Assembly: GCA_026874595.1 (NCBI GenBank) | Contig: CM049306.1 | Location: 7,563,519 to 7,627,518 of the forward strand | Source of the DNA: Sipunculus nudus | Taxonomy: Eukaryota; Annelida; Sipuncula; Golfingiida; Sipunculidae | Reading direction: 5' to 3' | Length of the DNA stretch: 64,000 nt | The notes under the pieces: generated by a model | Database searches by the model: none | Told to the model about the DNA's origin: nothing | What the model saw: only the letters and a program-made list of their open reading frames with translations | Made by a program: the position numbers and the translations under genes | In this document: in pieces, positions 50,385-59,322 of the stretch | Layout: every line of letters begins with the position of its first letter | How positions within the stretch are numbered: position 1 is the first letter of the stretch

Positions 50385-50741
50385 TAATTATGCACTCACT
50401 CAACCATTTACAAAATGTTAATAAAAAAAATAAAAAATATTAGTGTGCACACCTGCTTGAATACCTGTACATATTTCAGTTTTGTTCAGAGATTCTTTAT
50501 TTTATGCCAGGATCTGCCACAGGATCCCCCACAGACTAAGAAGAAAAATTATGAGGAAAATAAAGAGAACAATGGCCAGATGGGTCCACCTGCCAACCTC
50601 CCAAATGGAAAATCAAAATCTGGGACAAATGGAAAATCAGCCTCCAAAACCAGGTCGACACCAAAGAAACAACCTCCAGCAAACGTAACCAAAAAGTCAA
50701 CACCAAGGTCAAGGACAAAGATACCAACCAGTGCTAGTTAA
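23188..50741 (+). CDS. KIF11: Kinesin-5 (KIF11/Eg5, BimC family) mitotic motor, 26 coding exons, 1125 aa
   Basis: Homotetrameric plus-end-directed motor that cross-links and slides antiparallel microtubules to build the bipolar spindle. Exons were joined by GT-AG sites and continuous phase; the coding total is 3378 bp with stop. Seen: P-loop GQTGTGKT (99-106), switch I SSRSH (226-230), switch II DLAGSE (259-264), loop 5 with R113 and W121 at the positions of human R119 and W127, neck region to about 370, then long coiled coil. The BimC box [12 protein letters not shown] has T955 matching human CDK1 site T926. A KEN degron lies at 1067-1069 in a basic tail. Human KIF11 has 1056 aa. The start has A at -3, G at +4 and an in-frame TAG two codons upstream. 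Odd: tandem arrays lie on the splice junctions of exons 3, 5, 6 and 20. Intron 1 is 6.4 kb. Confidence 0.97.
23813..24840. mobile_element. 1.03-kb TIR element nested in the intron 1 element
   Basis: The inverted termini are about 125 bp long, starting GGGTACAGGTGAATTCGGCC and made of repeated CCGTACTTACCAACCCGGCC words. Perfect 8-bp duplications CCCTAAAC lie at 23805-23812 and 24841-24848. The same host module without the insertion is at about 25100 (AACCAGCCCCGAACTGGCCT). hAT-like by duplication length; non-autonomous. Confidence 0.85.
26174..26445. repeat. 134-bp tandem duplication
   Basis: Two copies containing TCATTAATTATATTTGCAAT, CAGCAATACGCA and CCTCATA. Inside the intron 1 element. 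Confidence 0.8.
26801..29624 (+). other. Rest of kinesin-5 intron 1
   Basis: No further coding exon recognised. G run at about 28669-28680 and C run at 29458-29478. The 144-residue plus frame at 26945 and its minus-strand counterpart have no recognisable domain and no supporting splice context. Confidence 0.4.
29625..29852 (+). CDS. KIF11: Kinesin-5 exon 2 (residues 21-96)
   Basis: First part of the motor, PLNSSEKK to MGYNCTIF, with [14 protein letters not shown] as in human. Acceptor TCAATCACAG, donor GC|GTGAGT. Confidence 0.97.
30544..30675 (+). repeat. 40-bp degenerate repeat overlapping the exon 3 acceptor
   Basis: Three units with a CCCCCTTCA/TGTG motif, TTTACT and ATGTATG. ATGTATG lies at 30584, 30624 and 30665. 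The third is followed by CCAG|GTACGG, the true acceptor. The first still has ACAG and the second has ATAC. Confidence 0.7.
30676..30817 (+). CDS. KIF11: Kinesin-5 exon 3 (residues 97-144): P-loop and loop 5
   Basis: Contains [14 protein letters not shown] and the long loop 5 ending [12 protein letters not shown], which forms the allosteric pocket bound by monastrol-type compounds in vertebrate Eg5. Acceptor ATGTATGCCAG, donor GTCAGT. Confidence 0.97.
31240..31362 (+). CDS. KIF11: Kinesin-5 exon 4 (residues 145-185)
   Basis: Reads [17 protein letters not shown] and on to KIYEDTTKK, entering the loop 8 region. Acceptor ATATTGCAG, donor GTAAGG. Phase 0 at both ends. Confidence 0.96.
32583..32594 (+). 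CDS. KIF11: Candidate 12-nt microexon (GQHC) in the loop 8 region
   Basis: A long T-rich tract ending ATTACAG is followed by GGACAACACTGT and a consensus donor GTAAGT. It is phase 0, so inclusion would add Gly-Gln-His-Cys between exons 4 and 5. Without it the protein already aligns with human KIF11 without a gap, so if used it is an alternative insert. Such short candidates can arise by chance. Confidence 0.35.
33461..33794 (+). repeat. 51-bp minisatellite of duplicated 3' splice sites before exon 5
   Basis: Seven copies of GTGTTATAG|GGGTCT at spacings of 51, 46, 51, 51, 49 and 51 bp (AG ends at 33489, 33540, 33586, 33637, 33688, 33737 and 33788). Only the last one leads into exon 5. The six upstream copies keep an intact AG and the first six exon bases but run into an in-frame TGA (GTTGA) in the next part of the unit. 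Confidence 0.93.
33789..33913 (+). CDS. KIF11: Kinesin-5 exon 5 (residues 186-226)
   Basis: [20 protein letters not shown] through LMNAQS, close to human KGLEEITVHNKDEVY. Ends in TCT-AG before donor GTGCGC. Its acceptor is the last copy of the 51-bp array. Confidence 0.96.
34318..34408 (+). CDS. KIF11: Kinesin-5 exon 6 (residues 227-257): switch I
   Basis: [20 protein letters not shown] through KLNL. Acceptor CTCTTTCAG. Its donor CTG|GTGAGA is the first of five tandem copies of that donor. Confidence 0.96.
34396..34650 (+). repeat. 51-bp minisatellite of duplicated 5' splice sites after exon 6
   Basis: Five units of exactly 51 bp, each carrying ACTGAACCTG|GTGAGATG (GT at 34409, 34460, 34511, 34562 and 34613; the fourth is GTGAAA). 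The first is the functional donor. In the exon frame the following intronic part reads to TGA within a few codons, so use of a later donor would truncate the protein. Another frame stays open through all copies only because 51 is a multiple of three. Confidence 0.95.
35272..35338 (+). CDS. KIF11: Kinesin-5 exon 7 (residues 258-279): switch II
   Basis: [20 protein letters not shown], with Cys where human has Asn. Acceptor TTTTGCAG, donor GTGACC. Confidence 0.97.
35693..35771 (+). CDS. KIF11: Kinesin-5 exon 8 (residues 280-305)
   Basis: [18 protein letters not shown] then HAPHVPY. Acceptor AAATTTCAG, donor GTGAGT. Confidence 0.97.
36277..36373 (+). CDS. KIF11: Kinesin-5 exon 9 (residues 306-338)
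   Basis: [20 protein letters not shown] through SPASLNLD. Acceptor TTTTTTACAG, donor GTAAGT. Confidence 0.97.
36707..36802 (+). CDS. KIF11: Kinesin-5 exon 10 (residues 339-370): end of motor and neck linker
   Basis: [20 protein letters not shown] then [12 protein letters not shown], the kinesin-5 neck linker and start of the neck. Donor GTATGT. Confidence 0.97.
36981..37069 (+). CDS. KIF11: Kinesin-5 exon 11 (residues 371-399)
   Basis: [20 protein letters not shown] then GIYLAEENY, the start of the coiled coil, close to human [20 protein letters not shown]. Confidence 0.97.
37428..37515 (+). CDS. KIF11: Kinesin-5 exon 12 (residues 400-429), coiled coil
   Basis: [20 protein letters not shown] then QVLTEEIEK. 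Acceptor GTGTTACAG, donor GTAGGT. Confidence 0.95.
37897..38106 (+). CDS. KIF11: Kinesin-5 exon 13 (residues 430-499), coiled coil
   Basis: [20 protein letters not shown] through [11 protein letters not shown]. Acceptor after an 18-base pyrimidine-rich tract. The donor AAG|GTCTCA is poor, but the phase and the human alignment (LHDAASK|LLNTVE) support it. Confidence 0.93.
38590..38797 (+). CDS. KIF11: Kinesin-5 exon 14 (residues 500-568)
   Basis: [20 protein letters not shown] then [16 protein letters not shown], matching human VSGLHSKLDRKKAVD. Donor G|GTAAGT. Confidence 0.96.
39098..39270 (+). CDS. KIF11: Kinesin-5 exon 15 (residues 569-626)
   Basis: [20 protein letters not shown] onward; helical, poorly conserved stalk. 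Acceptor ACTTGCAG, donor GTTAGT. Confidence 0.93.
40206..40334 (+). CDS. KIF11: Kinesin-5 exon 16 (residues 627-669)
   Basis: [20 protein letters not shown] onward, stalk. Acceptor TATGATCAG, donor GTCAGT; phase 0 at both ends. Confidence 0.92.
40739..40906 (+). CDS. KIF11: Kinesin-5 exon 17 (residues 670-725)
   Basis: [20 protein letters not shown] onward, Gln-rich coiled coil. Acceptor TACATTCAG, donor GTGGGT. Confidence 0.93.
41396..41512 (+). CDS. KIF11: Kinesin-5 exon 18 (residues 726-764)
   Basis: [20 protein letters not shown] onward, stalk. Acceptor ATGTTTCAG, donor GTGAGT. Confidence 0.93.
42037..42098 (+). CDS. KIF11: Kinesin-5 exon 19 (residues 765-784)
   Basis: [20 protein letters not shown] plus two bases of Arg785. 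Acceptor TTTGTTTAG, donor GTCAGT. Confidence 0.92.
42310..42490 (+). repeat. 43-bp degenerate repeat overlapping the exon 20 acceptor
   Basis: Four units beginning TTCTGTATGATGTTTGTTTC (one lacks the leading TT) at 43, 43 and 41 bp spacing, then the real junction TTTTTGTAG|GATGGTTGAT 43 bp later. The junction aligns base for base with the unit start. In the upstream copies the AG has become AT or AA, so they no longer offer a splice site. Confidence 0.8.
42486..42585 (+). CDS. KIF11: Kinesin-5 exon 20 (residues 785-818)
   Basis: [20 protein letters not shown] onward, stalk. Donor GTACGT. Confidence 0.92.
42928..43011 (+). CDS. KIF11: Kinesin-5 exon 21 (residues 819-846)
   Basis: [20 protein letters not shown] onward, heptad-rich. 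Acceptor ATTTTTCAG, donor GTATAG. Confidence 0.92.
43443..43538 (+). CDS. KIF11: Kinesin-5 exon 22 (residues 847-878)
   Basis: [20 protein letters not shown] onward. Acceptor TTACACACAG, donor GTAAGT. Confidence 0.92.
43857..46461 (-). mobile_element. 2.6-kb copy of the CAAGGGACC element in intron 22
   Basis: Reverse orientation relative to 11857-16786. It begins (plus strand) TTAGCTCAGCTGACTATAAG, then a CCGTCCGT-rich tract and the 680-bp dimer (43980-45240). It ends CAGCTGAGCGTCGTGACCCA then TAGGTCCCTTG. The remaining interior (45240-46430) differs from the first copy. No transposase is seen. It lies in the 3.4-kb intron between exons 22 and 23. Confidence 0.7.
46896..47118 (+). CDS. KIF11: Kinesin-5 exon 23 (residues 879-952)
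   Basis: [20 protein letters not shown] through [10 protein letters not shown], aligning to human LKLDIPTG just before the BimC box. Donor ACAG|GTAAAA. Confidence 0.95.
47632..47783 (+). CDS. KIF11: Kinesin-5 exon 24 (residues 953-1003): BimC box
   Basis: [20 protein letters not shown] onward, the kinesin-5 tail signature. T955 is the expected mitotic phosphorylation site for spindle targeting. Acceptor CATTTTAG, donor GTAGGT. Confidence 0.97.
49383..49520 (+). CDS. KIF11: Kinesin-5 exon 25 (residues 1004-1049)
   Basis: [20 protein letters not shown] onward, acidic then Ser/Thr-rich tail. Acceptor TTGTTCCAG, donor GTGAGT. Confidence 0.93.
49966..50385. repeat. Head-to-head inverted pair of tRNA-derived SINEs in intron 25, flanked by (TA)n
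   Basis: The plus-oriented arm has an A box near 50249-50263 (GCGAAGCGGTTGG) and an exact B box GGTTCGAATCC at 50291-50301, then TCTTCGTAACAATATATA. The opposite arm (about 49990-50120) is its inverted copy with a damaged B box (GGGTTCCCGG). The inversion includes CCTAGCGGGACAGTTCGG and CCGAACTGTCTCCCTAG at the inner edges, so the unit is a large imperfect palindrome. (TA)n tracts end both arms. Confidence 0.75.
50511..50741 (+). CDS. KIF11: Kinesin-5 exon 26 (residues 1050-1125): KEN box and stop
   Basis: Reads [20 protein letters not shown] and continues as a Lys/Pro/Ser-rich basic tail to TAA at 50739-50741. The KEN motif is placed as in human (GKDKENRG), where it marks APC/C-Cdh1 targets. 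Confidence 0.96.
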   Translation, partial: DLPQDPPQTKKKNYEENKENNGQMGPPANLPNGKSKSGTNGKSASKTRSTPKKQPPANVTKKSTPRSRTKIPTSAS

Positions 50742-51105
50742 ATTGACTGTATCTATGTGAGTCTATGTCAGTTAAACTGGGAGCCATCAATATTTTTTAT
50801 CATGATTGGTTAGAAGATGGTTGAATGAAGTTGATTCAGCAAAATTTAAGATGTAGTTGGATTGAGAGAATTGATTGGAATAAGGTACTTTTGACATGAG
50901 ACATAATTTTGGGTGTTGTATCACCAAATGTATGAACATTTCTAAAAATAACTATTGTTCTTCTATCATTTGAATAATATGGGACAGAGTTATTTGTAGA
51001 TGTCTTTTCTTAGGTGTTGAGGATTCCGTACAACCAAGTGCTCTTGTTGTAGAGACAAGTATATCTCAATGTGCAGCACTATTTAATGCTAACAGAGGAA
51101 AGCCA

Positions 51106-51131
51106 AATAAATGTAATTACAAAGTAATAAA
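51106..51131 (+). terminator. Polyadenylation signals of the kinesin-5 gene
   Basis: AATAAA at 51106-51111 and again at 51126-51131, 365-390 bp after the stop codon. These are the first canonical hexamers I see downstream. Confidence 0.55.
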
Positions 51132-51802
51132 GGTGACAATCTGTACTTTCAAGATTTCAAATGCATATATTTAATTTTCCAAACACCTTGTGTCAATGTT
51201 GTTTTATGTGGATTGTAATTAAGCCTGGTATGTGTATATGAAAACTTCCTTTATGAGTCCATCTACTTTTACAGGCAAGAACTCTTAAGTAGAATATTCA
51301 GCTGCAGTAGCAATTCAGGTGCCATCATAGTATATTATATTTCAAGTTATTTTATCTCTTGTATACTTGAAGCTATGTGTATTGTCTGGTTATATATGTT
51401 CATAATTAGAAAGTTAGTGTGATGATAAAATATTTGTTAATACTTCATATACCCTCATAAGATTAGGACAAGCACTTCATGATGGTATCTGTGACAGGCA
51501 ACTTGAGACAAGTAATACCAAACTCCACAGGGAACAATGTTATAATAGATGTCAAACTTTTATACCTGTTTTAAACAAAAAGTGATGTTCTAGGAGTATA
51601 TTATGAATTTTAGTTGGCAATTTTTTCTTTATGTTTATCTAAAGAAATTGTACATATTAGTAAAGCACAACATTGGTACTATCATGCAAATGAGCTGCTG
51701 TGTATTTTAATCATAATCTGCTTAATCATAATATTCTTGCTTTGTGCTTTAATTACCATTACGCAGTATGATTATGGTTCACTGCATTTACCATTGATCT
51801 AA

Positions 51803-52101
51803 GGCCAAAAAAAATAAAAAGGTATGGTTCTCAGGCTCCGCCCACATCAATTTTAACCCTCCGCATCAAACATTTTTATTTTGGTTTTTATCCTACTAGA
51901 AGATAAAATAATACAATTTTGATCAGATTTTCTTTGTACTGTAGTGTTTTTACCTGTTTAGCAGAAAAAAAATGGTTATTCACAGATCATATGTCATTTT
52001 TATTGAAACATACAAAAAAAGGTAAAAAATAAAATACCGCCCGCCCGCATTGATTTCTGAAAAAAAGTGCCTGAGAACCATACCTGTTTATTTTTTTGGC
52101 C
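51803..52101. mobile_element. 299-bp MITE, PIF/Harbinger-like, copy 2
   Basis: GGCCAAAAAAAATAAAAAGG...ATGGTTCTCAGGC at the left, inverted at the right ending TTTTTTTGGCC. TAA flanks both sides (51800-51802 and 52102-52104). The interior follows copy 1 at 18249-18535, including ATTTTTAT, GATCATATG and CCGCCCGCCCGCA. Confidence 0.85.
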
Positions 52102-52104
52102 TAA

Positions 52105-52720
52105 CAAGATGTCTTCATGATATATAGGTGCCTGCTGTAGATCGGTCATACACTGTTTATATATATGTTGTATATAAATCCATCTTTTTATGTATTAAGA
52201 TGTGTTTTAAAGGGGGGTTTCCATATTAGTTAGTACTGTAAATAGAGGGTACACATCAATACACACGTGTCAGCTAATCTTGTATGAAACAGTTTTAATC
52301 TATCATATATTTTTGCAGTCGCAGCAATAAATGTACATTAACTATTTGCTTCATATGTGATGTTCTCAAAGCTTGTTTTTGTTTGGTGGACTGTTAAATG
52401 CTTGATCGAAGCATTGTCTTTTGGTTTGTTAGGCTTCCCTTGTATGTTATAACACAAAGTCATTCCTAACAAGAAAACAGGTTTCATATCATCTGATAAT
52501 CCAATAAATACTTGATTTTTTTTATTACTTACAAGTAAAATTAATCTTTGAATGCCTTTACATACATACAGGTCCCACACCAAAAAAAAATTATCATTAT
52601 CCCATTTCCATTCACTCCCTGTGTGTGACATCCAGCTTCTATAAACACCTTTATATACACCATTCATATATACCACACAAAAATGCACACACCCAATTGC
52701 AATAATGAACACAGTACCAG
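52105..52720. other. Interval between the MITE and the 3' end of the minus-strand gene
   Basis: AT-rich. The 133-residue minus frame at 52338-52739 is probably 3' untranslated or flanking sequence of the minus-strand gene and has no domain. Confidence 0.35.
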
Positions 52721-52738
52721 ACAAATATATGTAAAACA

Positions 52739-52744
52739 TTTATT
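52739..52744 (-). terminator. Polyadenylation signal of the minus-strand gene
   Basis: AATAAA on the minus strand (TTTATT on plus), 68 bp past the proposed stop codon. Confidence 0.5.
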
Positions 52745-52811
52745 GCGTATACATAAATAAATATAATAAATATAAGTCTGCTTGGCCATTGCATCTGGGT
52801 CATTGGAGTTT

Positions 52812-52868
52812 TCACGAAGAGCTCTGCCGTAGAGACACTGAATTGTTTTGGCGATGTAATGGTGGACC
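52812..52868 (-). CDS. Minus-strand gene exon 3 (residues 88-105 and stop)
   Basis: Acceptor TTTTCTCCCAG, then GPPLHRQNNSVSLRQSSS and TGA. Another frame of the same exon is open longer (VHHYIAKTIQCLYGRALREN onward) but does not match the phase of exon 2. Confidence 0.45.
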   Translation of the reverse strand, partial: GPPLHRQNNSVSLRQSSS

Positions 52869-55800
52869 CTGGGAGAAAATGTTATATTGTATAGCAGGGT
52901 CAATATTACAGAAATAACAATCGGTAAATTCATATTTCTGGGTATATTCTTGGTGCCAGGACCATTATTGGGTGACACTTACATATTTTAGGGCAGTGAC
53001 AAAGACATTATTCGGCGACTCGAGGAGTACGATTTACTTTAGTACTACAGTTTACTTCTGGGTTAGGCGTATAGGGGGACGTGTTTGTATTAATTAGTGC
53101 CAATTAGTAAGTGCCGGTAATAAAGTTTAGCTCTTTCCCGGCTCACTGACCGCGGCTTCCCCACGCCTGTCAATCAACCATTTGCCTAACGCCACGACCG
53201 CATGGTTAACCAATAAGCAACTGACACGCTGCTAACTCTCGCCGATCTGACAGTTGGTCCTGTTAGCACCCCACGTGGGGTTGACATCTGAAATAAAATA
53301 CTTATTTTTCTAACTGATACAATATAACCCCAGGAACGTGATTTTTTATAAGATATAGCAATCATTTATAAAACCAGATGTTTTTCAGAAAAATGTAATT
53401 TTCATGATTTTTTACGATGATTAGACCTTAAACTTGTAAAGGACTTACAAACATGGAAACTGACTGTTTAAGACTGGGCACACTGACAGCCATAATGATA
53501 ACAATATAATTCAGGGCCAAAGAGTTACCACAAAGGGTTCAGACACTTGAATGTAGCTACCCTGATTGCAGGCTAGCACTGAATATGTCACTTTAGCTAC
53601 TTCTGTTACCCATGCAGTATCTATGCAGTATGCAACCAATACACATACTTTGGGAATGTCTCTAGCTGTATCATACTCTGTAGCCACTCGTACACAATCT
53701 CAGTTATTACTAAACAGCAATCCTCTTGGTATGACAGGCAAAAAGAATAATTTTCCTTACACTGGACACCCTAGGTTTGTTTCACACAATTTAAAATAAA
53801 TCTTTTTATCAAGAAGCCAGCAAAGTGATATCCATATCTTAGATAAGAGCTCGAAGAATAATGCATCTCCAGGTACAAGGTATCTTCACCCACAAACATC
53901 ATATCTAGTACGACTCCTCACAACACTTGACTCTTATATGACTGGCATAACTGGTGACCCCTGCACAGTATACAATGTTCTCCTATTTTATCTTGTTCTG
54001 ATGATATACACAAGTTTATTCTGATCAAAGATCAAAATCTTCTGCTAACATGACTGTTACTGACTCCCTGCAAGGGATAGCTGCTTCACCAATAATTTTT
54101 TAAGGTCTTTCCTGCAAACCTTGCACATTGCCAGTTCATTATGGATGTTGCTGGAGCAAGTTTTTTTCATGCAGTACTTAATCTTGAGGTTGATTGTATA
54201 TCTGCAAGATCTGGCAATATGTGATATCATATTTCATTGGTGATAGGTACACAGATAGTTTTCTACAAGCCTTAGCAATCTGTTAGAAATGGGCAATGAC
54301 ACCCTGCATAGTTTCCTTGGTGTTAGCTAGAGGGATATAACCTTCTGCAAGCCTTGGTAATATGTCAGAAGTGGTCACCGATGTTCTGCAGTATCCTGAA
54401 TGCAACTTACTGGGACAGTTTTCTGTAAACCCAGCAGCCTGTGAGGAGTGGTTAGTGATTTCCTGCAAAGCTTCCTTTGACTGAGCTTGAGGGATACTCT
54501 CAAGAAGATGTTATAGAAGCTTCATCAGACACTGTCCTACCTCACTGGACCTGTTGGAGGATGTTGTGGAACCTTTATGGGTGTCAGCTCATCCTTGACA
54601 GAATTTTAATCCACAATTGTCTATGTAATATCTTTTTTTGCATAAATTTCTCTTTAAATTTTAATAGCACAGACATTTTTTGCCCGGAATATGCACCGTC
54701 TTGTACGTTATGTACAAGTTGTGCATGTTGAACTTGAATAAATGCAGGCCAGTATCTTCTACTTGTCATTGAGAGCTGCGTATTTCCTGACAGTTTAAGT
54801 ATTCAGATGTTCTCCTTTGCTAAGTCTTGTTCTTGGCTTTACTGATACCTAAGCACTCATCATCAGAGAAGCCTTGTCGACTCCCTGCTGATAAACTACT
54901 TAAATACCATCAGGCCGTGGTGCCTACCATTGCATTATCTTTCATCTTTGCATTCATGGCTTTTCTGGCATGTACTCAGCTCATTGGGTTCCCATTACTT
55001 TATTTTAACTTGCAACAGTCGCAGTTAACGACTTCAGCAAGTTATTTTATGGGCCTGGATATCTGTGCGGTAAAACGGTCGGCCTCGCTGGCGACCCACA
55101 GGTCCGATCCCTGGCGTAGTTATGAGAGTAGGTCGTATGGCTCGTCGAAGGTCGGTGGTTTTCCCGGGTTCTCCGGTTTACTCCACCTCAATCAAGGCCA
55201 CACAGACAGCAGATTCGCCAATAAGGTGACGTTGGTTGCCTATCCACAAGAAGAAGAACTAAGAATACTCTTTTTGGATAACTGTTTTTGTGCGTCACGA
55301 TATTTCTCCGGAGTTTGATCTTTATTAGTAGGGTTTCACAGGTGTCAGCACACTACAGACAGCAGAGGCGTCAGTTTTCCTTTCCCCATTTGCTCTCCTT
55401 TTCTTCTTTCCTTTCAGTGGGCTCTTGTGTTTCTTTAATGGAAGCACATGCTCCGAGAGGTTGTCTGAAACTGCTTTCATTGGTAAAACCCAAACACACT
55501 TGCATGCACTTATGCACAAAGGTTAAGTGATATCCACTGTTCGCGGAGCTTTGTTCGATATAACATTAGGTACTCTTTTTTTTTTCTACCATGCTTTGCT
55601 TGTGCGAGCAGTTCCCCCGAGTTATCATTAATGAACGCTTTTACACCTGGTTAAATTTGGATTTCACTTTAACGAGTATAAACAATTAACGTATTCAGGG
55701 GCGGATCCAGGATTTAGGGAAAAAGGGGTGCAACCCAGGGGGACTAATGAAAAACCTTTTAAAAAAAAGTCCCCTGGTTCGGAAAGGGGGGGGGGGGGGG

Positions 55801-58800
55801 GTCCAGGACGCAAAATTTTGTCTGAAACCCTTAAACAAAGTGTTTTCGGATGGAAAAAGGGGGGGGGGGGGGGTCCGGACCACCCCAAATTACCCGCCCC
55901 CCCGGATCCGCTTCTGTTATTAATTCATTTGCTCTGTTCTTATTTTGCAAATCTTCTCCCGGTGGACTGCATGTTATCTTAATTGGCCTGCCTCTGTTTG
56001 TTCAGATATACACATATTATAAATCAGTTATAACGCTTTCATAATGCACCGTAACGCATACATTTGACATAGCTTTGAGATAGCGGGATAGTTGGCGAAC
56101 AATGATATTTCAAGGCGCATCGTGCTACAGATCTCACAATGAATTTCAAGATAGCACAAAGATAACTATAATTCACAGAAACACTCGGATGATCGAAATA
56201 GGGACTGAATACATGCAGGCTTATAGGCATGGGCTAGCTGTCTTACAAACACGCATGTGCCGCTAGTGTGTAAAAACATAGTACCATACATACACCTTGT
56301 TATATAAATAAAAAAATCTTTATTAGATAAGAGGAGATAGTATTCCACGGTGCTCCATGCATGGGCGATAAATAGGCCAAGCCAAAAGAAGTATACGGTC
56401 ATCGAGCAGCTACAGGTTGCTGCGGTCAAGACCTCAGTCCTGTGCGCTCCTTAAGCATGATCTCCGAGCCAACAGTCGCAGTGCCACGCCAAGCCAAGCA
56501 GGGAGCCGTAGAGGGCGCCACCGTCCATCTCGAGCCGTTGTCCTTTTTAGAAAGCTACAGCATCCACAGCCACAAAGCCAGAAGCAACCCACATTCCCTC
56601 CACTGATCCCAGCAGCGGAGACCCAGCCATGCCATTCGAGAGCCGAACTCGATCCTGTTAACGACACCGCCTCGAGACCCATAGCCCTTGTACTTGCGGT
56701 TTAGGCCATTTGGACCGTTTTAACCGGGTTTCCCCGATTATGCAAGATTTTAGCAAGTTTTTTTCGTCATCGGCAGCGATAAATAAGATAAGATAAGATA
56801 AAGATAAGCTAAGATAAGATAACATTTATTAGCCTTCAGTTCCAGGAATTTGTCGTTGACTTGCAATTCATTACATAAAAATAAATAAGTAAATAGATAG
56901 ATAAATACATAAAAATAATACATAAAAATACATAAAATCACACATAACATTGACTATGCATGTAAAATTAAGCATGTAAAAATGATAAAACAGATAATTC
57001 TGCAGGTAAAACACGTAATTCAAAACATTAAATATCTAAGAGGGTTGTGAGTTAAAAAGTTTAACACTGTGTGGTACGAGAGATTTTTTAAAACGAGTTG
57101 TTCTGCAGAATATTGTATCTAGGTAAAAAATGGAACTCTGAATATAGGGGATGTGTTGTGTCATTCATGACCTTTGATATGAAGGCCATTGTTTTGGTTT
57201 CACAGATTTCCTGGTGTGTGGCAAGAGAAGTACTAGTTATTCTACTGCTTCTCTTCCTGGTATTATTTAACTGTTTCTTTAACTTATCAGATATATTTGT
57301 AAACCTGCACTCAAGTGAATAAGTAAGGACACTGGAAATTACTGAATTATAAAACATGGTAATTATGGTTTTGTCAATATTAAGCTTTCTTAGATAATAA
57401 AGGTAATATAATCTTTTGTTTGCTTTCTTGGATTGATTCAACACATGTTCTTTCCAATTCAGTTTTCTGTCAATAATACATCCTAAGTATTTATAATTTT
57501 CTACAATATCGACAGCTCATTTTTGATAGCAACTGGGGTAATTACAGATTTTGATCTCCAAAAATCAAAGACTACTTCTTTAGTCTTCTTTAAATTTAAA
57601 TGAAGGTAGTGTTCCTCACACCAACCAGTCAAATATTGAATGGTTTTCCTGTAGAGCGATTCATCATTCTTGTGTATCAGGCCTAGAATGACAGTGTCGT
57701 CTGCATATTTGATAATTTTACAATCTGAAAGGCTCACAGACAAATTATTTGTATATAGAATAAAAAGGACTGCTGACAGAACACAGCCTTGTGGAGCACC
57801 AGTATTTATGATTATATCTGAAGAAGTTTCTTTGCTTGTTCTAACATGTCTTATATATCCGAGGGAAAATCTAGAATCCATAGACAATAGGAAGGAGGAA
57901 TGTTATACCTACAGAGCTGATTGATCATAATGTGTGGCTGTATTGTATTGAAGGCTGAAGAATAATCAATGAAAAGTGATCTGGCATAATTTCTGGGGTC
58001 CCTGTCTAAGTGTTGATAAATATAATGATTTAATCTGGCAATTGCGTCGCTTGTGCATCTGTTGGATGGGCATATAGGCGTGGAAACCGGGGGGGGGGGG
58101 GGGGGGGCAGAGGGGGCGATAGCCCCCCCCCCCCCCCACCACAACACAAAAGTTTAAGGTTGCAGGACTGGTCCCCCCACCTGACCTGACTTTGTTTCAG
58201 TTTTTCCTTTGCATGGAACAATCTAATGCTTTAATACCCCCTAAAGTATACATTTTCTGAAAGCTAAGAAAATTCTCTATAGTTTGGTGATAATAAACTT
58301 TGTTTCCGAGGAACAGGTTTGAATTTGTAAGAATTTTAATTTAATTTTAATTTTTAACAAAAAATCGTTTATTCAAGCACAACTAAAGCAGATACAGAAA
58401 ATCTTCTTAAATAAATCGAGAATTTAGATTATAATCCCCAGGCGTGTTTTTTGTTTAGTGAGTTAGGTTTAAAAATTACGATTTTACAGAGTATTTAATT
58501 TTAAAATCTTCACAAATCATTTCATTTTTTACTTTTACCTTAATAAAATCCTTCAAATTTAGTATAGGCGTAAAATAAAAAAAAAAAGCTTTTTAGAAGA
58601 CATATTAACAATTATATATCTCAAAGATGGTATGTTTCGGACAAGTGATTACTGAGAAATAACGCTCTAAAGATAAGGTGTTCAGGTGAAATGATGTTTC
58701 GAGAAAATGGCCAAAAACTATATTCGTAGAGATCATTCGTCCTACACACGTAACTAACCACAACAACATGTTGACAGTCACATGAATTTGGTCAAGACGG

Positions 58801-59263
58801 TGGTAACCGCGTGTTTTACACACTGACAGGAACTATGGGAGCGGGATTTATGGACATTCAAGGAGAACGAAGATTGATTTACTTATCACGGTTTACAAAC
58901 TTTATAGGTATTTAGGGGTTGACAATAGAGACGAGTTTATAACGATCATACAAATCTCGCATACACATACAAGTCATATGTGAAATCTGGACTTATTGTT
59001 TATTGGAGGGAAGAATAGAAAGACGGTGGTTTGTCACTTTCATACATCATGCACACACATTCAAGTCACAGAAGGAGCCCGATTATTTTATAAGAAGGTT
59101 TATTACCAAGGAATCTAAAAATGGCAACAAATTAAACAATCAACAAATAACAGCGTCCAAGAAGGTCTGGAGGTTCACGGCGTAGACCCCCTGAAAATAA
59201 AACGCATAATAAACCAGATATGTCGTATATTTTGATCAAACATGTAATAAATTATATATATGA

Positions 59264-59322
<59 letters not shown>

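Noticed and set aside
52338-52978. Minus frames of 133 and 104 residues over the last exon of the minus-strand gene
   Set aside because: They run through the intron and 3' region; the phase of exon 2 supports the shorter ending instead. The longer frame remains a lesser alternative.
54827-55318. 163-residue plus frame with a hydrophobic segment
   Set aside because: Its second half is the SINE at 55045-55215 and the first half has no known domain.
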